Origin: Streptomyces sp. DHE7-1
GTDB taxonomy: Bacteria > Actinomycetota > Actinomycetes > Streptomycetales > Streptomycetaceae
DNA length: 64,000 nt
Assembly (NCBI GenBank): GCA_016432725.1
Contig: JACJDG010000003.1
Coordinates: forward strand, 2,170,001-2,234,000
Direction: 5' to 3'
The position numbers and the translations under genes are program-made. This document shows, piece after piece, positions 57,262 through 64,000 of the stretch (position 1 is its first letter; each line of letters starts with the position of its first letter). A model generated the notes under the pieces. It searched no databases. It saw only the letters and a program-made list of their open reading frames with translations, and was not told the DNA's origin.

Positions 57262-58227
57262 GTGTCCGCAGTCGCACCCGACGGACGCAAGATGCTGCGC
57301 CTGGAGGTCCGCAACAGCCAGACCCCCATCGAGCGCAAGCCCGAGTGGATCAAGACCCGGGCGAAAATGGGTCCCGAGTACACGAAGATGCAGAACCTCG
57401 TGAAGAGCGAGGGCCTGCACACGGTCTGCCAGGAAGCCGGCTGCCCGAACATCTACGAGTGCTGGGAGGACCGCGAGGCGACCTTCCTCATCGGCGGCGA
57501 CCAGTGCACCCGGCGCTGCGACTTCTGCCAGATCGACACCGGCAAGCCCGAGGCGCTCGACCGTGACGAGCCGCGCCGCGTGGGCGAGTCCGTGGTCACC
57601 ATGGACCTGAACTACGCCACCATCACCGGCGTCGCCCGCGACGACCTGGAGGACGGCGGCGCCTGGCTGTACGCGGAGACCGTGCGCCAGATCCACGCGC
57701 AGACGGCGGAGCGCGAGGCCGGCCGGACCAAGGTCGAGCTGCTCGCGCCCGACTTCAACGCGGTCCCGGAGCAGCTCGCCGAGGTCTTCGAGTCCCGGCC
57801 GGAGGTGTTCGCGCACAACGTCGAGACGGTGCCGCGGATCTTCAAGCGCATCCGCCCCGGCTTCCGCTACGAGCGCTCCCTGAAGGTCATCACCGAGGCC
57901 CGCGACTTCGGCCTGGTCACCAAGTCCAACCTGATCCTCGGCATGGGCGAGACCCGCGAGGAGGTCGGCGAGGCGCTGAAGCAGCTCCACGACGCCGGCT
58001 GCGAGCTGGTCACCATCACCCAGTACCTGCGCCCCTCCGTGCGCCACCACCCGGTGGAGCGCTGGGTGAAGCCGCACGAGTTCGTGGAGCTGAAGGAGGA
58101 GGCCGAGCAGATCGGCTTCTCCGGCGTGATGTCCGGCCCGCTGGTGCGTTCGTCGTACCGCGCGGGACGCCTGTACCAGATGGCCGTCGAGAAGCGGGGC
58201 TCCTACATCGCCGCCCAGGCCATGTGA
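57262..58227 (+). CDS. lipA: lipoyl synthase (radical SAM)
   Basis: LipA inserts two sulfurs into octanoyl groups, consuming one of its own [4Fe-4S] clusters. The auxiliary-cluster cysteines are in [12 protein letters not shown], the radical SAM motif is CTRRCDFC, and the C-terminal RSSYRAG holds the conserved serine ligand. GTG at 57262 with GGGAG 6 nt upstream; 321 residues. It depends on Fe-S and sulfur supply, which other genes in this window may provide. Confidence 0.97.
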   Translation: MSAVAPDGRKMLRLEVRNSQTPIERKPEWIKTRAKMGPEYTKMQNLVKSEGLHTVCQEAGCPNIYECWEDREATFLIGGDQCTRRCDFCQIDTGKPEALDRDEPRRVGESVVTMDLNYATITGVARDDLEDGGAWLYAETVRQIHAQTAEREAGRTKVELLAPDFNAVPEQLAEVFESRPEVFAHNVETVPRIFKRIRPGFRYERSLKVITEARDFGLVTKSNLILGMGETREEVGEALKQLHDAGCELVTITQYLRPSVRHHPVERWVKPHEFVELKEEAEQIGFSGVMSGPLVRSSYRAGRLYQMAVEKRGSYIAAQAM

Positions 58228-58236
58228 GCCGAGCGT

Positions 58237-58246
58237 GTGAATTCAC
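58237..58246. repeat. 10-bp palindrome downstream of lipA
   Basis: GTGAATTCAC is a perfect palindrome 10 nt after the lipA stop. It resembles half of a Rex-type site but lacks the spacing, so no regulator is assigned. Confidence 0.35.
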
Positions 58247-58257
58247 GCACAAGTTAC

Positions 58258-58269
58258 TACTGGCCAGTA
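58258..58269. repeat. 12-bp palindrome in the lipA-DUF intergenic region
   Basis: TACTGGCCAGTA is a perfect palindrome, the second of three in 58228-58455. Confidence 0.4.
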
Positions 58270-58368
58270 ATGGCCGAGTCGACGCGGTCCCGGCCGTCCT
58301 CGCTGATGAGGGCGCCGCCGGGGCCGCGTCGGCGTTCCGGGGTTCCACATCGAGGCTTCACGGGCGTT

Positions 58369-58396
58369 TGACCGGCCGGTCACGCCCTGGTAACAC
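58369..58396 (+). promoter_or_regulatory. promoter with a 14-bp palindrome over the -35
   Basis: TTGACC (58368-58373) and TAACAC (58391-58396), 17 nt apart, form a promoter-like pair. TGACCGGCCGGTCA (58369-58382) is a perfect palindrome covering the -35. Confidence 0.45.
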
Positions 58397-58455
58397 CAAT
58401 CAGTGACTCTGTTATCACGCCCCGTATCCCACCAGTGACGAAGGGGACACCGATC

Positions 58456-58652
58456 ATGCAGGCCGCGCCCGTTCGCGCCACACCCATTCCGTCCTTCACC
58501 GACGCGCTCCGCGCCGTCGAGTCCCTGCTCATGAGCAGTGGGCAGCGCACCGCCCGCCGCAACGCCTGGAACTCCGTCCTGGAGGACCGCCGCCGCGCCA
58601 AGGACCGGTTCGAGGCGCAGCGCGTGCTCGAGCAGGCCGCCGGCCGCCCTGA
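58456..58652 (+). CDS. small conserved protein, apparent frameshift at its stop
   Basis: MQAAPVRATPIPSFTDALR... includes SSGQRTARRNAWNSVLEDRRRAKDR and is about 65 residues. The expected end is a TGA at 58650, reached if one C is restored in GGCCGCCCTGA. As written the frame runs on into the next gene and falsely fuses the two. AAGGGG is 9 nt before the ATG. Function unknown. Confidence 0.7.
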
Positions 58653-58713
58653 ACCTCCTTCCCCACGGGCACTGCCGTCGTGGGCGCTCCCAGGGCCACG
58701 TAGACTTCGTGGC

Positions 58714-59415
58714 ATGGCGAGGAAGGAAAACGCGGCGGACGCCGCGAACGCAGGGCGACTGAAGCAGATCGCCCTCACGTACAAGATGACCCGCAAGGCC
58801 GACAAGAAGCTCGGTCTTGTACTCGCGGCTGTCGGTATCGGCACCTTCGGTGTCTTCCTCGCGATCGGTTTCTTGATCGGCCACCCGTACTACCTGGGCG
58901 TCCTGGGCCTGCTGCTCGGATTCCTGGCCACGGCGATCGTGTTCGGCCGCCGGGCCGAGCGGGCCGCCTTCGGGCAGATGGAGGGCCAGCCGGGCGCCGC
59001 CGCGGCCGTGCTGGACAACATCGGCCGGGGCTGGACGACGACTCCGGCGGTGGCGATGAACCGCAGCCAGGACGTGGTGCACCGGGCGGTCGGCAAGGCG
59101 GGCATCGTGCTGGTCGCGGAGGGCAACCCGAACCGGGTGAAGGTCCTGCTGGCCGCCGAGAAGAAGAAGATGAACCGCATCGTCGCGGACGTCCCGGTGC
59201 ACGACGTGATCGTCGGTACCGGCGAGGGCCAGGTCGAGCTGAAGAAGCTGCGCACGACCCTCTTGAAGTACCCGCGCGTGCTGACCGGCCCGCAGGTCAC
59301 GGCCACCAACGACCGGCTGCGCGCCCTCGGCGACCTGATGAGCAACATGCCGCTGCCCAAGGGCCCGATGCCGAAGGGCATGCGGATGCCGAAGGGCGGC
59401 CCCAAGGCCCGCTAG
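58714..59415 (+). CDS. DUF4191 membrane protein
   Basis: The 233-residue protein begins with a Lys-rich segment, then two membrane helices (about 33-75), and a soluble part with NIGRGWTTTPAVAMNRSQDVVHRAVGKAGIVLVAEG, matching DUF4191. The C-terminus has Met/Pro/Lys repeats (MPLPKGPMPKGMRMPKG). TAGACT lies 7 nt before the ATG: leaderless, which supports it as a separate gene. Confidence 0.9.
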   Translation: MARKENAADAANAGRLKQIALTYKMTRKADKKLGLVLAAVGIGTFGVFLAIGFLIGHPYYLGVLGLLLGFLATAIVFGRRAERAAFGQMEGQPGAAAAVLDNIGRGWTTTPAVAMNRSQDVVHRAVGKAGIVLVAEGNPNRVKVLLAAEKKKMNRIVADVPVHDVIVGTGEGQVELKKLRTTLLKYPRVLTGPQVTATNDRLRALGDLMSNMPLPKGPMPKGMRMPKGGPKAR

Positions 59416-59431
59416 AACTCCTCGTACGAGA

Positions 59432-59466
59432 AAGGGGGCGCCCGGACCTGGTCCGGGCGCCCCCTT
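59432..59466. terminator. terminator hairpin between convergent genes
   Basis: A perfect 16-bp stem (AAGGGGGCGCCCGGAC, loop CTG) follows the DUF4191 gene and precedes the end of the RDD gene. Confidence 0.8.
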
Positions 59467-59509
59467 CGTCGTGACGGCGTGCCGCCGACGTGACGGTGTG
59501 ACGCGGGCG

Positions 59510-59977
59510 CTACAGGCGGACCTCGACGGTCCTGGCGAGCCGGTCGTGCAGGCCGCGGCCGTCCCGGTCCCAGATCAGCGCGGGGACCGCGAGGCAGAGC
59601 AGCACCGAGCGCAGCAGCGCGCGCCCCGGGTGCACGGTGCCGGTCTCCAGGGCCACGACCCGGATGCCGAAGAGGCGTTTGCCGGGCGTGAAGCCGATCG
59701 TGCCGACGGTCAGGACGCTCATCACGAAGAAGACGAGCAGGGCCCAGTTGCTGGTCGCGGGGCTGTTGCCGTGCGTGATCAGGCCGTATGCGATCAAGAC
59801 GCTCAGACCCCAGTCCACGGCCAGCGCGCCCAGCCGCCTGCCGGGCCGGGCGATCGAGTTCGGCCCCTCCTCGGGCAGTCCGAGCTGCTCGCCCCGGTAT
59901 CCGAAGTCGGCGCCGGCGTCTTCCAGCGCCGCGCGCGGCCCGGAGAGCCACGATCCCATTGCTTGCCTGTTGTCCAC
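59510..59977 (-). CDS. RDD-family membrane protein
   Basis: The 155-residue protein has three helices and the RDD signatures: ARPGRRLGALAVDWGLS near the N-terminus, TPGKRLFGIRVV and GRGLHDRLARTVEV. GTG at 59977 with TACCGT 6 nt upstream: leaderless. It diverges from glnA. Function unknown. Confidence 0.9.
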   Translation of the reverse strand: MDNRQAMGSWLSGPRAALEDAGADFGYRGEQLGLPEEGPNSIARPGRRLGALAVDWGLSVLIAYGLITHGNSPATSNWALLVFFVMSVLTVGTIGFTPGKRLFGIRVVALETGTVHPGRALLRSVLLCLAVPALIWDRDGRGLHDRLARTVEVRL

Positions 59978-60052
59978 CCGTCCACGGTACTGCGCCCGGA
60001 TTCGGGCAGGGCGCACAGGGGTGTGTCGGGGCTAGGGTGGTGGGGTAGCCGG

Positions 60053-60106
60053 TTAACTTCTGCGAAACAAATGGGTCACGCCCGAGAAATCACCCGTCCC
60101 TAGGGT
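60053..60106 (+). promoter_or_regulatory. GlnR box and -10 of glnA
   Basis: TTAAC, 6 nt, GAAAC, 6 nt, GTCAC, 6 nt, GAAAT (60053-60090) matches the streptomycete GlnR consensus, two a/b half-site pairs at exact 6-nt spacing (only the first g differs). TAGGGT at 60101-60106 is the likely -10. GlnR should activate glnA under nitrogen limitation. Confidence 0.85.
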
Positions 60107-60186
60107 CGAGGGCAGCGTGTGCCACCGCACGGGCCGCACGAACGATCTACCACCCCGGCGGGATGGTCGGGAGTAGGAGGAGCTGG

Positions 60187-61596
60187 ATGTTCCAGAACGC
60201 CGACGAGGCCAAGAAGTTCATCGCGGACGAGGACGTCAAGTTCGTCGACGTCCGGTTCTGCGACCTGCCGGGCGTCATGCAGCACTTCACGTTGCCCGCC
60301 GAAGCGTTCGACCCCGACGACGAGCAGGCCTTCGACGGGTCGTCGATCCGCGGTTTCCAGGCCATCCACGAGTCGGACATGTCCCTGCGTCCCGACCTGT
60401 CCACCGCGCGCGTCGACCCCTTCCGCCGGGACAAGACGCTCAACATCAACTTCTTCATCCACGACCCGATCACGGGCGAGCAGTACTCCCGTGACCCGCG
60501 CAACGTGGCGAAGAAGGCCGAGGCCTACCTCGCGTCGACCGGTATCGCGGACACCGCGTACTTCGGTCCCGAGGCTGAGTTCTACGTCTTCGACTCCGTC
60601 CGCTTCGCGACGGGCGCGAACGAGTCCTTCTACCACATCGACTCCGAGGCAGGTGCCTGGAACACCGGCGCCCTGGAGAACAACCGTGGTTACAAGGTCC
60701 GCTACAAGGGCGGCTACTTCCCGGTCCCGCCGGTCGACCACTTCGCCGACCTGCGCGCCGAGATCTCCCTGGAGCTGGAGCGGTCCGGCCTGAAGGTCGA
60801 GCGCCAGCACCACGAGGTGGGCACCGCCGGCCAGGCCGAGATCAACTACAAGTTCAACACGCTGCTCGCCGCCGCCGACGACCTCATGCTCTTCAAGTAC
60901 ATCGTGAAGAACGTGGCCTGGAAGAACGGCAAGACCGCGACCTTCATGCCGAAGCCGATCTTCGGTGACAACGGCTCGGGCATGCACGTGCACCAGTCGC
61001 TCTGGAGCAACGGCGACCCGCTGTTCTACGACGAGGCCGGTTACGCGGGCCTGTCGGACACGGCGCGCTACTACATCGGCGGCATCCTCAAGCACGCCCC
61101 GTCGCTGCTGGCCTTCACCAACCCGACGGTGAACTCCTACCACCGTCTGGTGCCGGGCTTCGAGGCGCCGATCAACCTGGTGTACTCGCAGCGCAACCGC
61201 TCCGCCGCGATGCGCATCCCGATCACCGGCTCGAACCCGAAGGCCAAGCGCGTCGAGTTCCGCGCCCCGGACTCCTCCGGCAACCCGTACCTGGCGTTCT
61301 CCGCGCTGCTGCTCGCGGGCCTGGACGGCATCAAGAACAAGATCGAGCCGGCCGAGCCGATCGACAAGGACCTCTACGAGCTGGCTCCCGAGGAGCACGC
61401 CAACGTGGCCCAGGTCCCGACCTCGCTCGGCGCGGTCCTCGACCGCCTCGAGGCCGACCACGAGTTCCTGCTCCAGGGCGACGTCTTCACGCCGGACCTG
61501 ATCGAGACGTGGATCGACTACAAGCGCACGAACGAGATCGCGCCGCTGCAGCTCCGTCCGCACCCGCACGAGTTCGAGCTGTACTTCGACGTGTGA
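60187..61596 (+). CDS. glnA: glutamine synthetase type I
   Basis: GlnA makes glutamine from glutamate and ammonium as a dodecamer. The 469-residue protein shows [43 protein letters not shown] and the ATP site around [13 protein letters not shown]. The adenylylation loop [11 protein letters not shown] has the target Tyr, so activity is likely controlled by adenylyltransferase. GGAGG precedes the ATG. A GlnR box lies upstream and a 19-bp hairpin downstream. Confidence 0.98.
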   Translation: MFQNADEAKKFIADEDVKFVDVRFCDLPGVMQHFTLPAEAFDPDDEQAFDGSSIRGFQAIHESDMSLRPDLSTARVDPFRRDKTLNINFFIHDPITGEQYSRDPRNVAKKAEAYLASTGIADTAYFGPEAEFYVFDSVRFATGANESFYHIDSEAGAWNTGALENNRGYKVRYKGGYFPVPPVDHFADLRAEISLELERSGLKVERQHHEVGTAGQAEINYKFNTLLAAADDLMLFKYIVKNVAWKNGKTATFMPKPIFGDNGSGMHVHQSLWSNGDPLFYDEAGYAGLSDTARYYIGGILKHAPSLLAFTNPTVNSYHRLVPGFEAPINLVYSQRNRSAAMRIPITGSNPKAKRVEFRAPDSSGNPYLAFSALLLAGLDGIKNKIEPAEPIDKDLYELAPEEHANVAQVPTSLGAVLDRLEADHEFLLQGDVFTPDLIETWIDYKRTNEIAPLQLRPHPHEFELYFDV

Positions 61597-61634
61597 CAGG
61601 TGCCCCGGGGCCGGGAGGTCCCGGGGGTCCCGTG

Positions 61635-61677
61635 CGGAGGGCCGCCACCCGGAACGTGTCCGGGTGGCGGCCCTCCG
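61635..61677. terminator. glnA terminator
   Basis: A 19-bp perfect stem (arms 61635-61653 and 61659-61677, loop ACGTG) lies 38 nt after glnA and 13 nt before the end of the convergent gene. Confidence 0.85.
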
Positions 61678-61689
61678 CCGTGCCGTCTG

Positions 61690-61944
61690 TCAGCTCACCA
61701 CGACGATGACGACCGGTACTCCGCCGTTGTTGAAGTTGTTGCGGAAGAAGTCGCCCCGGTCGAAGCGGTTGAAGCGGTCGAAGCAGTTGCCCCACCAGTC
61801 GCAGCCCCGGTTGGTGCTGACCTGCGTGACGTGGCTCGGGGTGGCCGCCGATGCGCCGGCCGCCGAGGTGGCGACGGCTCCGCCTGCCATCAGGACGCCG
61901 ACGGCGGACACTGCGGCGAGACGCCTCGCGCGATGTGCTTTCAT
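61690..61944 (-). CDS. small secreted Asn/Phe/Arg-rich protein
   Basis: The 84-residue protein has a signal peptide (RRLAAVSAVGVLMAGGAVATS, cleavage near SAAGASA) and a mature part of about 50 residues with CDWWGNC (two cysteines 5 apart) and a DRFNRFDRGDFFRNNFNNGG stretch, ending in VPVVIVVVS. GAAGG lies 7 nt before the ATG. Function unknown; small secreted proteins like this are common in Streptomyces. Confidence 0.75.
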   Translation of the reverse strand: MKAHRARRLAAVSAVGVLMAGGAVATSAAGASAATPSHVTQVSTNRGCDWWGNCFDRFNRFDRGDFFRNNFNNGGVPVVIVVVS

Positions 61945-62214
61945 GGATCCACCTTCCTTCCACCCCTCGTGCGGCTTTCCGGGCACGAGTCGGATGGCCG
62001 CGGCCTCGGAGCGAGAGTCCGGCGCGGTCGTAGGGGGCCGCACGAATGTCGTAGCGGGGTGTCACCATGACGCAGCCCGCTGTGCGGCTTCTCCTCTCGA
62101 TGCTAGCCGTCCGCTGCTCACCCAGCATCCTGGGCAACCTTTGCCGCTTCCCACGGCTCCTATTCTCGGGAGATCATCGCCCTGGCTCTGTCCGACGAGA
62201 GAGGTTGAACGGGG

Positions 62215-62472
62215 ATGTCCGAACAGCACGACTGGGAGAAAGAGTTCGATCACAAGTGGGCGAACTCGGCTGAGCACAAAGAGCCTTCGGCCCGCGCCCG
62301 GATGCTCGCCGCCCGCTGGAAGGAGAACCCGCCGGACCCGGCGCCCTTCCGTGCCGACCCGGAGCGCACGGCGCCGCGCCGGTCCTCGTGGATATCGACG
62401 GTCGTGGTCCTCGGCTGCGTCGCCGCGGTGATCGTCCTGCTCGGCTACGCGCAGATGCACTCGCCGTACTAG
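62215..62472 (+). CDS. small single-helix membrane protein
   Basis: This 85-residue protein starts MSEQHDWEKEFDHKWANSAEHKEPSARARM, a charged helical part, and ends with one membrane helix (about 59-80) and AQMHSPY. GAGAGG is upstream of the ATG and TATTCT near 62160 is a possible -10. No family recognised. Confidence 0.75.
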   Translation: MSEQHDWEKEFDHKWANSAEHKEPSARARMLAARWKENPPDPAPFRADPERTAPRRSSWISTVVVLGCVAAVIVLLGYAQMHSPY

Positions 62473-62535
62473 GTCGTGTCCGCGAAGTCGCGGCGTTCGC
62501 CCGCCGCGACGCAGGCGTGACTTTGCGGACACGAC
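62473..62535. repeat. 63-nt nested inverted repeat, terminator or MITE-like element
   Basis: Outer arms GTCGTGTCCGCGAAGTC and GACTTTGCGGACACGAC (one G-U) enclose perfect inner arms GTCGCGGCG / CGCCGCGAC. It starts at the stop codon of the preceding gene. It works as a terminator; the terminal-repeat look also fits a short insertion element. Confidence 0.5.
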
Positions 62536-62641
62536 TCAGCCCGTCACTCCCGGTGAACGGCCCGTCCAGGGTCCCCCGCAGGGGTATCCGCAGGTGCACA
62601 CTGGACAGCGGGACGAGTGCCTGACCGTGGGGTGGTGCAAG

Positions 62642-63562
62642 ATGCAGAGCCGCTTCCGGAGCGATCGGCGGCTGACCGTGCGGATGTCGGTCACGCTGTT
62701 CCTGCTCGGACTGCTGTACGTGGCCTTCGTCGCCGCGTTGATCGTGTTGCTGAAGTCCTGGCTGCTGGTCGTCGTGGTGGTCGGGGCGATGTTCGTCGCG
62801 CAGTTCTGGTTCTCCGACCGGATCGCGATGTTCGCCATGCGCGGGCGGGTCGTTGAGCGGGAGGAGTATCCCGAACTGCACGCCGTGGTCGACCGGCTGT
62901 GCGCGATCGCGGACATGCCGAAACCGGTGATCGCCGTCTCCGAGATGGGCATGCCGAACGCGTTCGCGACCGGGCGCAGCCCCGATCACGCCGTGGTCTG
63001 CGTGACCACCGGGCTGCTGCGCCGGCTGGAGCCCGCCGAGCTGGAGGGCGTGCTCGCGCACGAGCTGTCGCACGTGGCGCACAAGGACGTCGCCGTGATC
63101 ACCATCGCGTCGTTCCTCGGCGTGATCGCGGGACTGATCGTGCGGTTCGCCTTCTACTCGCAGGTGCTCGGCGGCGGCCGCAGGGACCAGAACACGGCCG
63201 CCGTCTTCGCCGCCGTGATGGCCGTCTCCGCGGCCGTGTACGCGATCAGCTTCCTGCTGATCCGGGCACTGTCGAGGTACCGGGAACTGGCGGCCGACCG
63301 GGCCGCCGCGCACCTGACCGGCCGGCCCTCGGCGCTGGCGTCGGCGCTCACCAAGGTCTCCGGGGACATCGCCCGGATCCCGACCGAGGACCTGCGCACG
63401 GCGCAGGCCTTCAACGCCTTCTACTTCACCCCGGCGACCGGCAAGGAGCCCGGCATCGAGCGGTTCTTCTCCACCCACCCGACCTTGCAGCAGCGGCTCG
63501 ACCAGCTCGGGCGGATCTCCCAGGAGCTGGGCGAGGCGGCCGCTCCGGGCAAGGCGGGCTGA
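62642..63562 (+). CDS. htpX: membrane zinc metalloprotease HtpX (M48)
   Basis: The 306-residue protein has two N-terminal helices, the zinc motif HELSH (140-144), two more helices, and the third-ligand segment YRELAADRAAA. HtpX degrades misfolded membrane proteins. ATG at 62642 follows GGGGTGG. It is 2 nt upstream of pspAB, so this is a two-gene operon of the PspA-associated type. Confidence 0.94.
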   Translation: MQSRFRSDRRLTVRMSVTLFLLGLLYVAFVAALIVLLKSWLLVVVVVGAMFVAQFWFSDRIAMFAMRGRVVEREEYPELHAVVDRLCAIADMPKPVIAVSEMGMPNAFATGRSPDHAVVCVTTGLLRRLEPAELEGVLAHELSHVAHKDVAVITIASFLGVIAGLIVRFAFYSQVLGGGRRDQNTAAVFAAVMAVSAAVYAISFLLIRALSRYRELAADRAAAHLTGRPSALASALTKVSGDIARIPTEDLRTAQAFNAFYFTPATGKEPGIERFFSTHPTLQQRLDQLGRISQELGEAAAPGKAG

Positions 63563-63564
63563 GC

Positions 63565-64000
63565 ATGGGGCTGCTGGACATCCTGCTCGGCCGCACGAAA
63601 CCGGTCGCACCCGACCTGGACCGGCTGTTCGCGCTGCCCTCGGCCGCGATCACGCTCGAGGCGGCGGCCGGGTTCACGCCGGCCGGCGTCGGCGCGGTGT
63701 GCTTCGCCACGGTCGAGGGTGCGGCCTTCGAGCAGACCCACCGCGAGATCCAGGAACTGCTCGACGCGGACGCCGACCGGTCGGGGAACCCGGTGGAGCT
63801 CACCCAGGACGGCTACGGCTACTCCTGGCTGATCTCCCGCCGCCCGCCCGAGCAGCTCCCCGAGCTGGTCAACGACCTGCACGCGGTGAACACCTCCCTG
63901 GAGGCCAACGGCTTCGGCCCCAGCTGCTGTGCTCACTGACCGCTTTCACGAACGACACCGGCCGGCGGCTGGCCCTCGTCTACCTGTACAAGCGGGGCAC
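63565..64000 (+). CDS. pspAB: PspA-associated protein PspAB (3' end off the window, apparent frameshift)
   Basis: It starts MGLLDILLGRTKPVAPDLDRLFALPSAAITLEA and continues QDGYGYSWLISRRPPEQLPELVNDLHAVN, matching the PspAB protein found beside HtpX in Actinobacteria. As written it stops at 63939. Restoring one C in the run at 63918-63921 gives GFGPQLLCSLTAFTNDTGRRLALVYLYKRG, continuing past the window edge. Start follows the htpX stop by 2 nt. Confidence 0.85.

Noticed and set aside
58237..58246. Rex operator downstream of lipA
   Set aside because: GTGAATTCAC lacks the central spacer and flanking bases of the Rex consensus.
58435..59415. Apparent fusion of a small protein with DUF4191
   Set aside because: A missing C removes the stop of the first gene. 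The DUF4191 gene has its own leaderless promoter signature.
1..64000. CRISPR array, tRNA, transposon or phage genes
   Set aside because: No repeated spacers, tRNA folds, transposase or integrase motifs, or attachment-site duplications were seen by eye.

Overview
The window is a contiguous piece of a Streptomyces-type chromosome. GC is very high with strong third-position G/C, GTG starts are common, and gene content and order match, from memory, the conserved core around the qcr/cta, glnA and lipA genes of Streptomyces coelicolor. I see no tRNA, rRNA, CRISPR array, transposase, prophage or secondary-metabolite cluster. Two genes are cut by the window edges: a class V PLP enzyme on the left and pspAB on the right.

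Layout. 1-2.5 kb: a class V PLP enzyme behind a SAM-IV riboswitch, and trpD. 2.6-12 kb: the respiratory core, ctaE-qcrC-qcrA-qcrB and ctaC-ctaD-ctaF on the minus strand, separated by a receiver-like protein and an L,D-transpeptidase lipoprotein. 12.2-18.7 kb: a NifS-TusA fusion, adenosine kinase, a membrane protein, an ErpA-type Fe-S carrier and nadA. 18.7-29.8 kb: an RND exporter, a two-component system, a secreted DUF3616-type protein, PspA with PspAA, a DUF3043 membrane protein, a methyltransferase and an HtrA-like lipoprotein. 29.8-38.3 kb: cobalamin assembly (MBL-CobU fusion, cobT, cobS) mixed with a zinc-ribbon methyltransferase and membrane proteins. 38.5-47.3 kb: leucyl aminopeptidase, lpd, an E2 with two lipoyl domains, a GntR regulator and aceE. 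47.4-56.1 kb: a WYL regulator, a PGRP amidase diverging from a MarP-like protease, GNAT, SDR and FAD enzymes, and an NsdA-like regulator. 56.3-64 kb: lipB-lipA, DUF4191, RDD, glnA with a GlnR box, a small secreted protein, and htpX-pspAB.

How it fits together. The bc1-aa3 branch (QcrCAB, CtaCDEF) needs Fe-S, heme and copper assembly. Nearby are a cysteine desulfurase fused to a sulfur carrier, an A-type Fe-S carrier, and two Fe-S enzymes (NadA, LipA). LipB and LipA make the lipoyl groups used by the E2 encoded beside Lpd and AceE. Both halves of an actinobacterial phage-shock-like system (PspA/PspAA and HtpX/PspAB) lie in the window.

Two cross-cutting observations matter for any reader. First, at least 20 genes or sites need a single missing G or C restored inside a short G/C run to give full-length proteins; they include trpD, the E2 gene, aceE, cobT, cobS and pspAB. 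All are deletions, so assembly homopolymer undercalls are the simplest explanation; I annotate these as intact genes with a noted frameshift. Second, eleven genes have a TANNNT -10 box 6-8 nt before the start codon and no ribosome binding site, the signature of leaderless transcripts.
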